Shown: positions 1-8,516 of the stretch, one piece after another | Position numbering within the stretch: the first letter of the stretch is position 1 | Layout: every line of letters starts with the position of its first letter | From: Amycolatopsis sp. WAC 01376 | Lineage (GTDB): Bacteria > Actinomycetota > Actinomycetes > Mycobacteriales > Pseudonocardiaceae | NCBI RefSeq assembly: GCF_003947415.1 | Contig: NZ_QHKL01000004.1 | Coordinates: 1 to 64,000 of the forward strand | Direction of reading: 5' to 3' | DNA: 64,000 nt | The notes under the pieces: model-generated | The model's database searches: none | What the model was told of the DNA's origin: nothing | Seen by the model: the letters and a program-made list of their open reading frames with translations, nothing else | Program-made: the position numbers and the translations under genes

Positions 1-72
1 CCGCCCCGCCCGAATCCCCTCCCAGAACCCCACCCGCACATCCCGCACCAACGGCACACGACCCGCCAACAC
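1..72 (-). mobile_element. Possible N-terminus of a transposase-like gene, cut by the window edge
   Basis: Reading the minus strand from 72, a GTG follows a GGAGG motif at short spacing and opens a frame of 24 codons that runs off the window. The peptide ends in FWEGIRAGR, which resembles the start of actinobacterial IS30-type transposases (helix-turn-helix proteins with a FW..I..G motif near the N-terminus). Only 24 residues are visible, so this is a weak family guess. The neighbouring repeat-rich DNA fits an insertion-sequence edge. It could equally be another small DNA-binding protein. Confidence 0.35.
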
Positions 73-143
73 AACCTCCGACCACAATCGGTGTTGCAAC
101 GACCCCGTGAACCCAAGAGGCCCTCACTACCTTCAGCCCAGGT

Positions 144-173
144 CCCGGGCAAAGTCGCATAACCGCTGGTCGG
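144..173. repeat. 30-bp repeat shared with the 53.5-kb element
   Basis: This stretch (key part GGCAAAGTCGCATAAC) is the reverse complement of 53539-53568 with about two mismatches. At 53.5 kb the same sequence forms the inner side of a long inverted-repeat arm. Its presence here shows that the arm belongs to a dispersed element family. The rest of 73-283 contains no supportable gene. Confidence 0.6.
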
Positions 174-283
174 TGACGCTCCTGGTGAGGCGGACTGGAC
201 GTCGTCGGCTATCCGGCGACCGGATGTCCATTTGACGCATAGACGTACGGCTCACGAACTTGACCGGCTCCGCACCAGTGTCC

Positions 284-383
284 TTCATGTACTGGTGAAG
301 GTGTGAAGGTCGAGTTTCCTCGGCTGAGCCGAGGGAAGGGGGCCTTCACGCGCAGCCGTTGTGACCGCTGATGCCTATGGGGC
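284..383. repeat. 100-bp dispersed intergenic repeat (copy 1), containing a hairpin
   Basis: This segment matches the reverse complement of 31881-31980 with only a handful of differences. It contains a nested hairpin at 303-349: outer arms GTGAAGG/CCTTCAC around a perfect CTCGGCT/AGCCGAG stem. A more diverged relative of the right-hand part (the AGCCGTTG...GGCGAACG motif) occurs near 57660-57710. No reading frame is conserved between copies, so this is non-coding repeat DNA. Confidence 0.75.
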
Positions 384-445
384 GAACGTGGCGGTCATCG
401 AGTCCGTGAACTAAGCCCCCTCCACACACTGCCCGAAACCCCCTA

Positions 446-487
446 AAGCAAACAAAGAGGGCCGCCCCACTAGGGACGGCCCTCTTT
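446..487 (-). terminator. Rho-independent terminator of the nfeD/band-7 transcript
   Basis: On the minus strand, just after the band-7 stop codon at 499, an 11-bp perfect stem (AAAGAGGGCCG pairing with CGGCCCTCTTT, arms 454-464 and 477-487) is followed by a T-rich run. This is the canonical intrinsic-terminator layout. It ends the two-gene membrane operon. Confidence 0.85.
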
Positions 488-498
488 CTTGACCTGAC

Positions 499-1836
499 TC
501 AGTGCTGCGCCGGACCGCCCTGCGGCCCACCGAACGGGCCCTGCTGCGGGAACGGGCCGCTGCCCGGCCCCTGCGACGGCGGCCCCTGGTACGGGCCACC
601 CTGCGGACCGGCGGGCGGCTGCGGCTGCGGCAACCGGGAGGGCGGCGGAACCTGAGGCTCCGGTGCGGCCTCCGGCTCGGGAGCGACCTGGCGCGGAGCG
701 GGTGGCTCCTGCCGCGGCGTCGCGACACCCAGCGCCGGAACTTCCTTGCGTGCCACGGCTTCCGCGGCCGCGACGGCCTCGGCGACCTTCGGGTCGCTGG
801 AGGTGTCGAACCAGCCCTGGACCTCTTCGTCCTCCAGGTCCGGCTTCTCGACCGGTTCTTCCTTCGGCGGCTCGTAGCGGAACACGCCGTCGTCGCCGGG
901 GGCGCCGAGCGCGCGGGCGAAGCCTTCCAGGGCCTTGCCGTAGTCGCTCGGGATCATCCAGACCTTGTTCGCGTCGCCCTGCGCCAGCTGCGGCAGGGTC
1001 TGCAGGTACTGGTACGCCAGGACCTCGGGCGTGGGACGCCCGGCCTTGATCGCCGCGAAGACCTTCTCGATGGCCTTCGCCTGACCCTGCGCCTGAAGGT
1101 ACCGGGCGGCACGTTCACCCTGCGCCCGCAGGATCCGCGACTGCCGCTCGGCCTCCGCGCCAAGGATCGCGGCCTGCTTGGCACCTTCGGCCGCGAGGAT
1201 CTGGCTCTGCTTCTGACCTTCCGCGGTCTTGATCGCCGATTCCCGCTGACCTTCGGCGGTCAGGATCATCGCGCGCTTCTCACGGTCGGCACGCATCTGC
1301 TTCTCCATCGAGTCCTGGATGGAGGGCGGCGGGTCGATCGCCTTCAGCTCGACGCGGGCGACGCGGATGCCCCAGCGGCCGGTGGCCTCGTCGAGCACCC
1401 CGCGAAGCTGGCTGTTGATCGAGTCACGCGAGGTCAGCGTCTGCTCGAGGCTCATGCCACCGACGACGTTACGCAGTGTCGTGGTGGTCAGCTGCTCGAC
1501 ACCGACGATGTAGTTCGAGATCTCGTAGACCGCGGCGCGCGAGTCGGTCACCTGGAAGTACACGACCGTGTCGATCGACACGGTCAGGTTGTCCTCGGTG
1601 ATCACGGGCTGCGGCGGGAACGAGACGACCTGCTCGCGGAGGTCGATCCGCGCCCGCACCTTGTCCAGGAAGGGCACCAGAAACGTCAGGCCGGGAGAAG
1701 CCACCGTCCGGAACCGGCCCAGCCGTTCGATCACAGCGGACTGCGCCTGCGGCACCACCATGATCGCCTTGACCACGACGACGACCACGAACAACGCGAG
1801 CAATCCGACGACGATGAACACCACTGTTTCTGACAA
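499..1836 (-). CDS. SPFH/band-7 (stomatin/paraslipin-like) membrane protein
   Basis: A 445-residue membrane scaffold of the SPFH/prohibitin family. One N-terminal membrane helix (about residues 5-27) is followed by the SPFH domain (about 28-200). An alanine/glutamate-rich coiled coil with repeated AEGQ units (about 200-265) comes next, then an unusually long Pro/Gln/Gly-rich tail (about 330-445). Such proteins oligomerise into membrane microdomain scaffolds and pair with NfeD proteins. An nfeD-like gene lies immediately upstream in the same orientation, 46 bp away. The start is TTG, chosen because a GGGGAAGG ribosome site precedes it; the in-frame GTG codons at residues 5-6 are alternatives. 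The tail may bind partner proteins, but no partner is indicated here. Confidence 0.93.
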   Translation of the reverse strand: MSETVVFIVVGLLALFVVVVVVKAIMVVPQAQSAVIERLGRFRTVASPGLTFLVPFLDKVRARIDLREQVVSFPPQPVITEDNLTVSIDTVVYFQVTDSRAAVYEISNYIVGVEQLTTTTLRNVVGGMSLEQTLTSRDSINSQLRGVLDEATGRWGIRVARVELKAIDPPPSIQDSMEKQMRADREKRAMILTAEGQRESAIKTAEGQKQSQILAAEGAKQAAILGAEAERQSRILRAQGERAARYLQAQGQAKAIEKVFAAIKAGRPTPEVLAYQYLQTLPQLAQGDANKVWMIPSDYGKALEGFARALGAPGDDGVFRYEPPKEEPVEKPDLEDEEVQGWFDTSSDPKVAEAVAAAEAVARKEVPALGVATPRQEPPAPRQVAPEPEAAPEPQVPPPSRLPQPQPPAGPQGGPYQGPPSQGPGSGPFPQQGPFGGPQGGPAQH

Positions 1837-1882
1837 CTACCTTCCCCTTACGTAGAAACCCTTTGCTGTTCGGCCGTCCGGC

Positions 1883-2314
1883 TCACAGCTCGGCGGAGAC
1901 GACCGCCGTGGCGCCCGAGATCTCGACGACCGTCACCGATGTCCCCGGGGCGATCGGTTCCCCTTCGGTCATGGCCCGGGCCGACCAGACGTCGCCCGCC
2001 AGCTTCACCTGCCCGGCTTCGACGTCCACTGTGGACACTACTACCGCTCGCGCGCCGATCAGCGCGTCGGTGTTGGTCTTGATGTCCGGTCCCGCGAGGA
2101 ACCGGCGTTTGAGGGCGGGCCGGACGAGGGCGAGCATCCCGACCGAGGCGACGGCGAACACCGCGACGTCGATGAACGGGTTCCCGGTCAGTGCGGCGGA
2201 GCCTGCCCCGAACAGGGCTCCCGCGCCGACCATGAGCAGGAACAGGTCACCCGAGAGCAGCTCGGCGATGATCAAGAGGATCCCGGCGATCAGCCAGATG
2301 AGAGCGCCTGTCAT
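1883..2314 (-). CDS. NfeD family membrane protein
   Basis: A 143-residue protein with two or three hydrophobic segments (about residues 5-22, 26-45 and 48-66) followed by a C-terminal OB-fold-like beta domain (about 80-143; GARAVVVSTV...GTSVTVVEISG). This is the short NfeD type without the N-terminal ClpP-like protease domain. It is known as the obligate neighbour of SPFH/band-7 proteins, and such a gene follows directly downstream. The two probably form one operon and one membrane complex. The biochemical role of short NfeD proteins is not settled. Confidence 0.9.
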   Translation of the reverse strand: MTGALIWLIAGILLIIAELLSGDLFLLMVGAGALFGAGSAALTGNPFIDVAVFAVASVGMLALVRPALKRRFLAGPDIKTNTDALIGARAVVVSTVDVEAGQVKLAGDVWSARAMTEGEPIAPGTSVTVVEISGATAVVSAEL

Positions 2315-2409
2315 GCGTTCATGCTCCCAGATCGCGCCGATTCATACCGAAGAAGCGAAACCGACGTGACCGACGCGTGACCTTGAGTGACCTCGCGCAA
2401 ACCGGTCAT

Positions 2410-3270
2410 TCAGGACTCCTCGCCCGGGTCGGAGACGAAGTCGATGAGCCGCTCCACCGCTCCGATCAGCGGCGTTTCCAGATCCCGGTAGCTGCCGACC
2501 GCCGCCAGGACGCGCTGCCAGCCCTCCCACGGCTCGCCCCAGCCGAGCGCGTCGCAGACACCCTGTTTCCACTCCGTGCCACGCGGGATCTTCGGCCAGC
2601 CGCGGATTCCGACGACCGCGGGTTTCACGGCCTCCCAGATGTCGATGTACGGATGCCCGGTGATCAGCACGTTCTCGTCGCGGATTCCGTCGACGATCCG
2701 GGATTCCTTACTGCCCGCGACCAGATGGTCCACCAGCACACCGAGGCGACGGCCGGTTCCGGTGCCGAATTCGTCGATGCGATCGGCGAGCACGTCCACA
2801 CCATCGAGTGGTTCCACCACCACGCCCTCGACCCGCAGGTCGTGTCCCCAGACCCGTTCGACGAGTTCGGCGTCGTGCTTGCCCTCCACCCAGATGCGCG
2901 AATCGCGGGCGACCCGGGCCTTGAGCCCTTGGACCTGGACCGACCCGGACGCGGAGATCCGCCTGGCCGGGGTCTTCGGGGCCGCCTTCGCGGGCACCAG
3001 CGTGACCGGTTTGCCTTCGAGCAGGAAACCCGCGGGATTCAGCGGGAACACGCGGTGCTTGCCGTGCCGGTCTTCGAGGACGACGTTGCCGTACTCGATC
3101 TTCACCACGGCACCGCAGTAGCCGCTGGCCGGGTCTTCGACCACGAGCCCGGGTTCGGCGGGCACCTCGGGGATCTTCCGCTTGCGCGGGCCGGACAGCA
3201 CGTCGTCGTACGAATGGGAGCGCACGGCGATCGACGCTATCGGGGCACGCGGCCGGCGTCTCCCCGCCAC
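2410..3270 (-). CDS. DUF3097 family protein
   Basis: A soluble 286-residue protein that I recognise as the actinobacterial DUF3097 family from the IPEVPAEPGLVVEDP...GYCGAVVKIE...VVLEDRHGKHRVFPL stretch near the N-terminus. The central part (HDLRVEGVVVEPLDGVDVL, VLITGHPYIDIWEAVKP) looks like a Toprim-type nucleic-acid-associated fold, which is an inference. No biochemical function is established. It is the last gene of a four-gene minus-strand run, 5 bp after the kinase-like gene. A GTG at 3225 (VRSHSYDD...) would match the usual start of homologues and may be the true start. Confidence 0.85.
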   Translation of the reverse strand: MAGRRRPRAPIASIAVRSHSYDDVLSGPRKRKIPEVPAEPGLVVEDPASGYCGAVVKIEYGNVVLEDRHGKHRVFPLNPAGFLLEGKPVTLVPAKAAPKTPARRISASGSVQVQGLKARVARDSRIWVEGKHDAELVERVWGHDLRVEGVVVEPLDGVDVLADRIDEFGTGTGRRLGVLVDHLVAGSKESRIVDGIRDENVLITGHPYIDIWEAVKPAVVGIRGWPKIPRGTEWKQGVCDALGWGEPWEGWQRVLAAVGSYRDLETPLIGAVERLIDFVSDPGEES

Positions 3271-3275
3271 GCCGG

Positions 3276-4175
3276 TCAGGCGGCCAACCGGAGCATCGCT
3301 TCGACGAACGGGGTCCGCTCACCCCGTTCGAGCGGGCGCATCACGAACAGCGGCGCGAGTGCGACACACCACGCGCGCACTCGGCCGGCGTCGAATCCGG
3401 GAAGGTGCGGGGCGATCGCGTCGAAGCCGTCTTCGAGCGTGCCGCCTTCTTGCATCGGCAGTGTGACCCAGTCGGCCAGATCGAAGAACGGGTCCCCGAC
3501 GCTCGGCCGCGGATCGATCGCGACCGCGCCCCGTCCGGGCCCGCCGTCGAGGACGTTGCCCGGATGCAGGTCACCGTGCACGATCGCGGTCCCTCCCCCG
3601 TCGGTCGCGAGAGCCAGCGCCCGCAGCCGGGCGCGATCGAGCGTCTCCAGCGACAACGTGGACTCGGCCACCGATCCGCGCAGCCCTCGCTCGGCGAGGC
3701 CGTACATGAAGGTGACCCGGTCTTCCAACGTCGAGAAGCCTGGCGGCGGCGTCACCGCATGGATCTGGGTCAGCAGATCGCCGACCTCCGCCCACGGCAC
3801 GTTCGCCTCCGCCTCCAGCAGCTGCGTGCCGGGATCGATGCCCTCCAGCAGGATCGCCCCGTCGGCGAGTTCGGCAGCGAGCACCTGCACAACTCGCGAA
3901 CAGCCGTCCCACGCCCGGAGCGCGGCGGCCTCGGACTCGGCGATCGCGCGATCCGGGGTGAGTTTGAGGACCTTCTTGGCGCCGTCTTCCCCCGCACAGA
4001 TCAGGGTCCGGCCGGTGTTGCCCGGCTTCGCATCGACGACGGTCAGCCCCCACCGCGCCGCCAGCCGCGCCACGAGCGCGGGCAACTCGTCGCACCAGGT
4101 CGTGACGTCTTCGCCGAATCGCTTGATCAGCCGTGCGCGGGCCTGATCGTCCAGCACCTTCAGAACAGCGGCCAC
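3276..4175 (-). CDS. Aminoglycoside-phosphotransferase-family kinase (APH(6)-like)
   Basis: A 299-residue protein-kinase-like enzyme. The catalytic loop reads HGDLHPGNVL (about residues 201-210) and the metal-binding DFG-equivalent is AIDPRPSVGDPFFDLADW, typical of the streptomycin 6-kinase/APH(6) branch. N-terminal lysines in KKVLKL serve as the ATP-binding strand. Family members phosphorylate small hydroxylated compounds, some of them aminoglycosides; the substrate here is unknown. The start overlaps the upstream SCO1664-like gene by 16 nt, so translation is coupled. A resistance role is possible, but the conserved genes around it argue for a chromosomal metabolic role. Confidence 0.85.
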   Translation of the reverse strand: MAAVLKVLDDQARARLIKRFGEDVTTWCDELPALVARLAARWGLTVVDAKPGNTGRTLICAGEDGAKKVLKLTPDRAIAESEAAALRAWDGCSRVVQVLAAELADGAILLEGIDPGTQLLEAEANVPWAEVGDLLTQIHAVTPPPGFSTLEDRVTFMYGLAERGLRGSVAESTLSLETLDRARLRALALATDGGGTAIVHGDLHPGNVLDGGPGRGAVAIDPRPSVGDPFFDLADWVTLPMQEGGTLEDGFDAIAPHLPGFDAGRVRAWCVALAPLFVMRPLERGERTPFVEAMLRLAA

Positions 4176-4942
4176 GGGATGGCGCGCCAGTCGTCGCCGG
4201 GCTCCGGGAAGACACCCTCCGCCAGAAGCAGGTCGGTGCGCTCGGCCAGCGCGCGGATCTCGAAACCCGTGAGGTGCTCGCCGAGCGCGTCGCCGAGTTC
4301 GCCGTCCAGCCGCTCGCGCAGACCACGAAGCCCGCCGACCTCGGCCTCGCTCAGCCGCTCACCGATCCAGCCCCAGAGCACCGTCCTCAGCTTCGGGTCG
4401 GTGTGCAGGCAGATGCCGTGGTCGACGCCGTAGATCCGGCCGTCGGCACCGGCGAGCACGTGGCCGCCCTTGCGGTCGGTGTTGTTGACCACGATGTCGA
4501 GCAGGGCGAGTTCCCGCATCCCCGGCCGGTCCGCGTGCGCGAGCACCGCGGGTTCACCGTCGCGGTCGTGTGCGTGCAGCACGACGCGCCAGTCGTCCGG
4601 CAGGTTGTCCGGGGAGCGGACGTCGACCAGTTCCTCGTCGGTGGTCTCGATCCACAGCTGCACCATGCCGGGCCCGAACGGCCCGTCGCGCAGCACCGTG
4701 GGCGGGATCGCGCCGAGCCCCGAGGCGTCGGCGACCATGGCCGTCGCGACCTCGCGGCCGGCGAGCGTCCCGTCCGGGAAATCCCACAACGGTCGCTCAC
4801 CCGACACCGGTTTGTACACGACGTTGCCGGTGACGCCGTCGAGTTCGATCGTGCAGAAGAGCGTGACGTTGGAGGCGTCGACGAGCCTGCCTTCGACGTC
4901 GATCTTGCCGCGCGTCACCAGCTCCCGCGAAGTCTCCGTCAC
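4160..4942 (-). CDS. SCO1664 family kinase-fold protein
   Basis: A 260-residue actinobacterial protein of the SCO1664 family. The central LDIVVNNTDRKGGHVL followed by IYGVDHGICLH resembles the catalytic and metal-binding loops of PI3/4-kinase-like folds (D..N..D, then VDHG). It therefore probably binds a nucleotide; no substrate is known. It starts 4 nt after the DUF3090 gene. In mycobacteria the DUF3090 and SCO1664-like genes (Rv2134c, Rv2133c) are neighbours near mshC of mycothiol synthesis, which hints at a thiol or small-molecule link that this window does not itself show. Confidence 0.85.
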   Translation of the reverse strand: MTETSRELVTRGKIDVEGRLVDASNVTLFCTIELDGVTGNVVYKPVSGERPLWDFPDGTLAGREVATAMVADASGLGAIPPTVLRDGPFGPGMVQLWIETTDEELVDVRSPDNLPDDWRVVLHAHDRDGEPAVLAHADRPGMRELALLDIVVNNTDRKGGHVLAGADGRIYGVDHGICLHTDPKLRTVLWGWIGERLSEAEVGGLRGLRERLDGELGDALGEHLTGFEIRALAERTDLLLAEGVFPEPGDDWRAIPWPLF

Positions 4943-4946
4943 CCGG

Positions 4947-5522
4947 TCAGTCCTCGAGGACGTCGACGTCGCGCCGGTACCCGTTCTGCCGCGGGCAGAT
5001 GTGGCCCGCCGGGTCGAGCGGCTCGGCGCACAGCGGGCACGGCTTGCGGCCGGCGTTGACCACCCGGTCCGCTCGCTCCGCGAAAGCGCGCGCCGCGCCA
5101 GGGCTCAGGAAGACACGGACGGCGTCCGGACCTTCTTCGGTGTCGTCCAGAACGACCGTTTCGTCCACCTCGCCTTCCGTCATCGCGAGCAGTTCGATGA
5201 CGACGGCGCTGCTCTCCGCGTCCCAGCCGAGACCCATGGTGCCGACGCGGAACTCCTCCTCGACCGGAACCGTGAGGGGGTCGACGTCGAGGAGCTCGTC
5301 GGGCGCGTCGTCCGGTACGTCCGCGCCGAACCGGCTGGCGACCTCTTCCAGCAGCGAGCCGAGCCTTTCGGCCAAGACCACGACCTGCTGTTTTTCGATC
5401 GTCACACTGATCGTGCGGACGTCCTCGGACGCCTGGAGGTAGAACGTGCGGTCGCCGGGCTCACCGACGGTTCCTGCGACGAACCGGTCGGGCTGGCGGA
5501 AGACGTGGATTACGCGAGACAT
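4947..5522 (-). CDS. DUF3090 domain protein with C-terminal zinc ribbon
   Basis: A 191-residue soluble protein starting MSRVIHVFRQPDRFV, the hallmark start of the DUF3090 family; an upstream in-frame extension to 5573 is unlikely. The C-terminus carries CPLC...GHICP, a probable zinc-binding knuckle. It is the first gene of the DUF3090-SCO1664-APH-DUF3097 minus-strand set and starts 121 bp from the divergent S9 peptidase gene, so the promoter lies between them. Function unknown; the order with SCO1664 is widely conserved in actinobacteria. Confidence 0.88.
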   Translation of the reverse strand: MSRVIHVFRQPDRFVAGTVGEPGDRTFYLQASEDVRTISVTIEKQQVVVLAERLGSLLEEVASRFGADVPDDAPDELLDVDPLTVPVEEEFRVGTMGLGWDAESSAVVIELLAMTEGEVDETVVLDDTEEGPDAVRVFLSPGAARAFAERADRVVNAGRKPCPLCAEPLDPAGHICPRQNGYRRDVDVLED

Positions 5523-5643
5523 GGCACCATTGACCCTAGGCCACGGCCCCATGATCGGCATCCGCCGCCCCAAGGTTCAGCCGAGGGCGAAACCGCCGCG
5601 CCCCGGGCCGTCATCGGCAAAGGGACGAACCTAGTCTTCCCCT

Positions 5644-7584
5644 GTGGTTGAGATCGCCCCTTACGGCACCTGGACGTCTCCCCTGTCGGCCGCCGATGTC
5701 GCGGCCTCGGGAGTCAGCGCGCAATGGCTCGGAACGGCGGGAAACGAGGTGTGGTGGGCCGAAGCGAGAACCGGTGAGGGCGGCCGCGTGACCCTCGTGA
5801 GGTCCCGCGCCGACGGCACGGTCGAAGACGTCCTTCCCGCTCCGTGGAACGTCAGGAACCGGGTCCACGAGTACGGCGGCCGTCCCTGGCTCGTCCTCGG
5901 CGACGACCTGGTCTTCACCCACTGGGCCGATCAGCGCGTCTACCACCGCGACCTGACCACCGGCGTGACGACTCCGCTCACCCCGGAACCGGCCACCCGG
6001 CACCAGATCCGCTACAGCGACCTGCGGCCCGGCCGGACCGGCGAAGTGTGGCTGGTACGCGAACGCAGCACCGGCCCCCGGCGCGTCGACATCGCCCGCG
6101 ACCTCATCGCCGTTCCTCTCGACGGCGGCCCGGAACGGGTGTTGACGGCCAGTCACCACTTCCTCACCGCGCCGCAGCTCTCCCCCGACGGCACGCGTGC
6201 GGCGTGGATCGGCTGGAACCATCCCGCGATGCCTTGGGACGGCACGGAACTGTGCGTCGCCGAACTCCGCGAGGACGGCACCTTCGGGCCCCACCGCGTC
6301 CTCGCCGGCGCGGCGGACATCTCCGTCTGCCAGGTCGAATGGGAGACGGCGGACAGTCTGCTGGCGCTGCTCGACCCGGACGGCTGGTGGAATCTGCACC
6401 GCGTCGGGCTCGACGGCGTCATCACGAACGTCGCACCGTTGGAGCAGGAGATCGGCGGTGCGCAGTGGAAACTCGGCGCCCGCTGGTTCACGCCGCTCGG
6501 GGACGGCAAGTTCGCCGTCATCGCCTCGGGCAAGCTCGCCGTCCTCGACGAGACGACGCGGCAAGTGACCCCGGTGGCGGCCGCCGCCGACCTCACCGCG
6601 TGGTCCACCAACGGTTTCGCCGCCCACGACGGCTGCGTGGTCGGCGTCGCGGCAGGCCCGGCACGCGAAGGCGCCGTCGTGAAGGTCGATCTTGAAGCCG
6701 GGACGGTCACCGAACTCGCGCCGGCGCCCGAACCGCCGTCGCCCGCCTACCTGTCGACACCGGTGGAGCGGATCTTCAAGACCGACGACGGCGACCAGAT
6801 CCCGGCTTTCGTCTATCTGCCCGCGAACGCCGACTTCACCGCGCCGCACGGCGAACGTCCGCCGCTGTTCGTGTACCCGCACGGCGGACCGACCGGCCGG
6901 GACAGCGCGGTGCTCGACTACGAGATCGCGTACTTCACCAGCCGCGGGATCGCCGTCGTCACGGTGAACTACGGCGGCTCGACCGGATACGGCCGCGCCT
7001 ACCGCGAACGGCTGCGGGAACAGTGGGGCGTCGTCGACGTCGCGGACTGTGTCACCGTCGCCGAGTCCCTCGCCGCCGAAGGCACCGTCGACGGCGACAG
7101 GCTGGCGATCCGCGGCGGCAGCGCCGGTGGGTACACCTCCGCCGCCTCGCTGACCACCACGACGACCTACCGCGCGGGCACCGTGATGTACCCGATCCTC
7201 GACCTCGGCCAGTGGACCGGTGACGGCGGTGAGACGCACGACTTCGAGTCCCGCTACCTCGACGGGCTGGTCGGGCCGCTGCCGGACTGCGAACAGCGCT
7301 ATCGGGACCGGTCGCCGATCAACAACGCGGGCACCCTCGCGGGCCCGTTGTTGTTCTTGCAGGGCTTGGAGGACGAGATCTGCCCGCCGGAGCAGGCGGA
7401 TCGGTTCGTGGCCGAGCTGGCGGGGCGCGGCATCGAGCACGCCTACCTGAGGTTCGAAGGCGAACAGCACGGTTTCCGGAAGGCGGAGACGATCGTGGCC
7501 GCACTGGAAGCGGAGTTGTCGTTCTACGGTCAGGTCTTCGGCTTCGAGACGCCCGGCGTGCCGAAGCTCCGGCTGAGCCGATGA
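5644..7584 (+). CDS. S9 family peptidase (prolyl oligopeptidase / acylaminoacyl-peptidase type)
   Basis: A 646-residue serine peptidase. Residues 1 to about 370 form a repeated beta-propeller-like region, and about 380-646 form an alpha/beta-hydrolase domain. The nucleophile lies in GGSAGGYTS, the acid in LEDEICPP and the histidine in GEQHGFRK, in the standard Ser-Asp-His order. It has no signal peptide, so it is cytoplasmic and probably cleaves short peptides or removes blocked N-terminal residues. It begins with GTG and its stop overlaps the next gene (LD-carboxypeptidase) by four bases, so the two are co-translated. Confidence 0.92.
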   Translation: MVEIAPYGTWTSPLSAADVAASGVSAQWLGTAGNEVWWAEARTGEGGRVTLVRSRADGTVEDVLPAPWNVRNRVHEYGGRPWLVLGDDLVFTHWADQRVYHRDLTTGVTTPLTPEPATRHQIRYSDLRPGRTGEVWLVRERSTGPRRVDIARDLIAVPLDGGPERVLTASHHFLTAPQLSPDGTRAAWIGWNHPAMPWDGTELCVAELREDGTFGPHRVLAGAADISVCQVEWETADSLLALLDPDGWWNLHRVGLDGVITNVAPLEQEIGGAQWKLGARWFTPLGDGKFAVIASGKLAVLDETTRQVTPVAAAADLTAWSTNGFAAHDGCVVGVAAGPAREGAVVKVDLEAGTVTELAPAPEPPSPAYLSTPVERIFKTDDGDQIPAFVYLPANADFTAPHGERPPLFVYPHGGPTGRDSAVLDYEIAYFTSRGIAVVTVNYGGSTGYGRAYRERLREQWGVVDVADCVTVAESLAAEGTVDGDRLAIRGGSAGGYTSAASLTTTTTYRAGTVMYPILDLGQWTGDGGETHDFESRYLDGLVGPLPDCEQRYRDRSPINNAGTLAGPLLFLQGLEDEICPPEQADRFVAELAGRGIEHAYLRFEGEQHGFRKAETIVAALEAELSFYGQVFGFETPGVPKLRLSR

Positions 7585-8468
7585 GGCCGGCGAAGACGCG
7601 GCCGGGCGACACGATCGCCCTGGTCGCCCCGGCGGGTCCGGTCCCGGCGGATCTGGTCGAGAAGGCCCTGCCGGTCCTCCGCGGCTGGGGCGTCGAAGTC
7701 CACGTCGGCGAGTGCGTCCGCGCGGCGTCCACCGGCTACCTGTCGGCATCCGACGAGGCACGGGCCGCCGAGTTCACCCGCGCCTGGCTGGACCCCGGGG
7801 TGACCTGCGTCCTCGCCGCTCGCGGCGGCTACGGCTCACAGCGGATGCTCGACCTCGTCGACTGGGCGGCGCTGCGGACGGCCGGGCCCAAGATGTTCGC
7901 CGGGTCGAGCGACGTGACGGCACTGCACCTGGCCGTGAACGTCCACTTGGGACTGGAGACGCTGTTCTCGCCCATGCCCGCGACCACGCTGTTCGACGCG
8001 GTCGCCGCCGAACACTTGCGGCTTTCGTTGTTCGAGCCGGACTCCGTACGGACGATCGCTTCGCCGACGTCGTCACCGCTGGTGCCGGGCACCGCGACCG
8101 GCACGCTGGTCGGAGGCAACCTCGCCCTGCTGGCCTCGAGCCTCGGCACTCCGGAACAAGGCTCGGCCCGCGACGCGATCGTGGTGTTGGAGGACGTCAC
8201 CGAGAGCCTCTACCGGATCGATCGGATGCTCACGCAGTTGCTCCGTTCCGGCTGGCTCGACGGCGTCCGCGGCTTCGTGCTGGGTTCGTGGAAGTCCTGC
8301 GGTGAGCCCGAGGCGATCCGAGCCCTGATGCTCGACCGTCTCGGACCCCTCGGCGTGCCCATGGCCTGGGAATTCGGCGTCGGGCACGTCCCCGCGTCAC
8401 CGACCATCCCCCTCGGTGCGCGGGCCACTCTCGACGCGGACGCGGGCACCCTCCAGGTTTTGCCATAA
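7581..8468 (+). CDS. S66 family LD-carboxypeptidase
   Basis: A 295-residue peptidase of the S66 (LdcA/MccF) family. Visible motifs are LAARGGYGSQRMLDLVDW, the Ser-bearing FAGSSDVTALHLAV, the acidic LEDVTESLYRIDRMLTQLL and FGVGHVPASPTIPLGARATLD with the family histidine. S66 enzymes trim the terminal D-Ala from murein tetrapeptides during cell-wall recycling; MccF relatives hydrolyse aminoacyl antibiotics. It overlaps the S9 peptidase gene by ATGA, so a peptide-recycling operon is likely. There is no export signal. Confidence 0.92.
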   Translation: MRPAKTRPGDTIALVAPAGPVPADLVEKALPVLRGWGVEVHVGECVRAASTGYLSASDEARAAEFTRAWLDPGVTCVLAARGGYGSQRMLDLVDWAALRTAGPKMFAGSSDVTALHLAVNVHLGLETLFSPMPATTLFDAVAAEHLRLSLFEPDSVRTIASPTSSPLVPGTATGTLVGGNLALLASSLGTPEQGSARDAIVVLEDVTESLYRIDRMLTQLLRSGWLDGVRGFVLGSWKSCGEPEAIRALMLDRLGPLGVPMAWEFGVGHVPASPTIPLGARATLDADAGTLQVLP

Positions 8469-8516
8469 CGGCAACGGAACTTGCGCCTTTGGTCGAATCG
8501 AGGGCATCTTTCGGAC

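Noticed and set aside
411..728. A 105-codon Arg/Ser-rich frame on the minus strand
   Set aside because: It overlaps the terminator and the band-7 gene tail in another frame and has no domain or ribosome site.
3276..4175. Streptomycin resistance gene
   Set aside because: The fold is APH(6)-like, but its setting in a conserved operon and lack of streptomycin genes do not support a resistance call.
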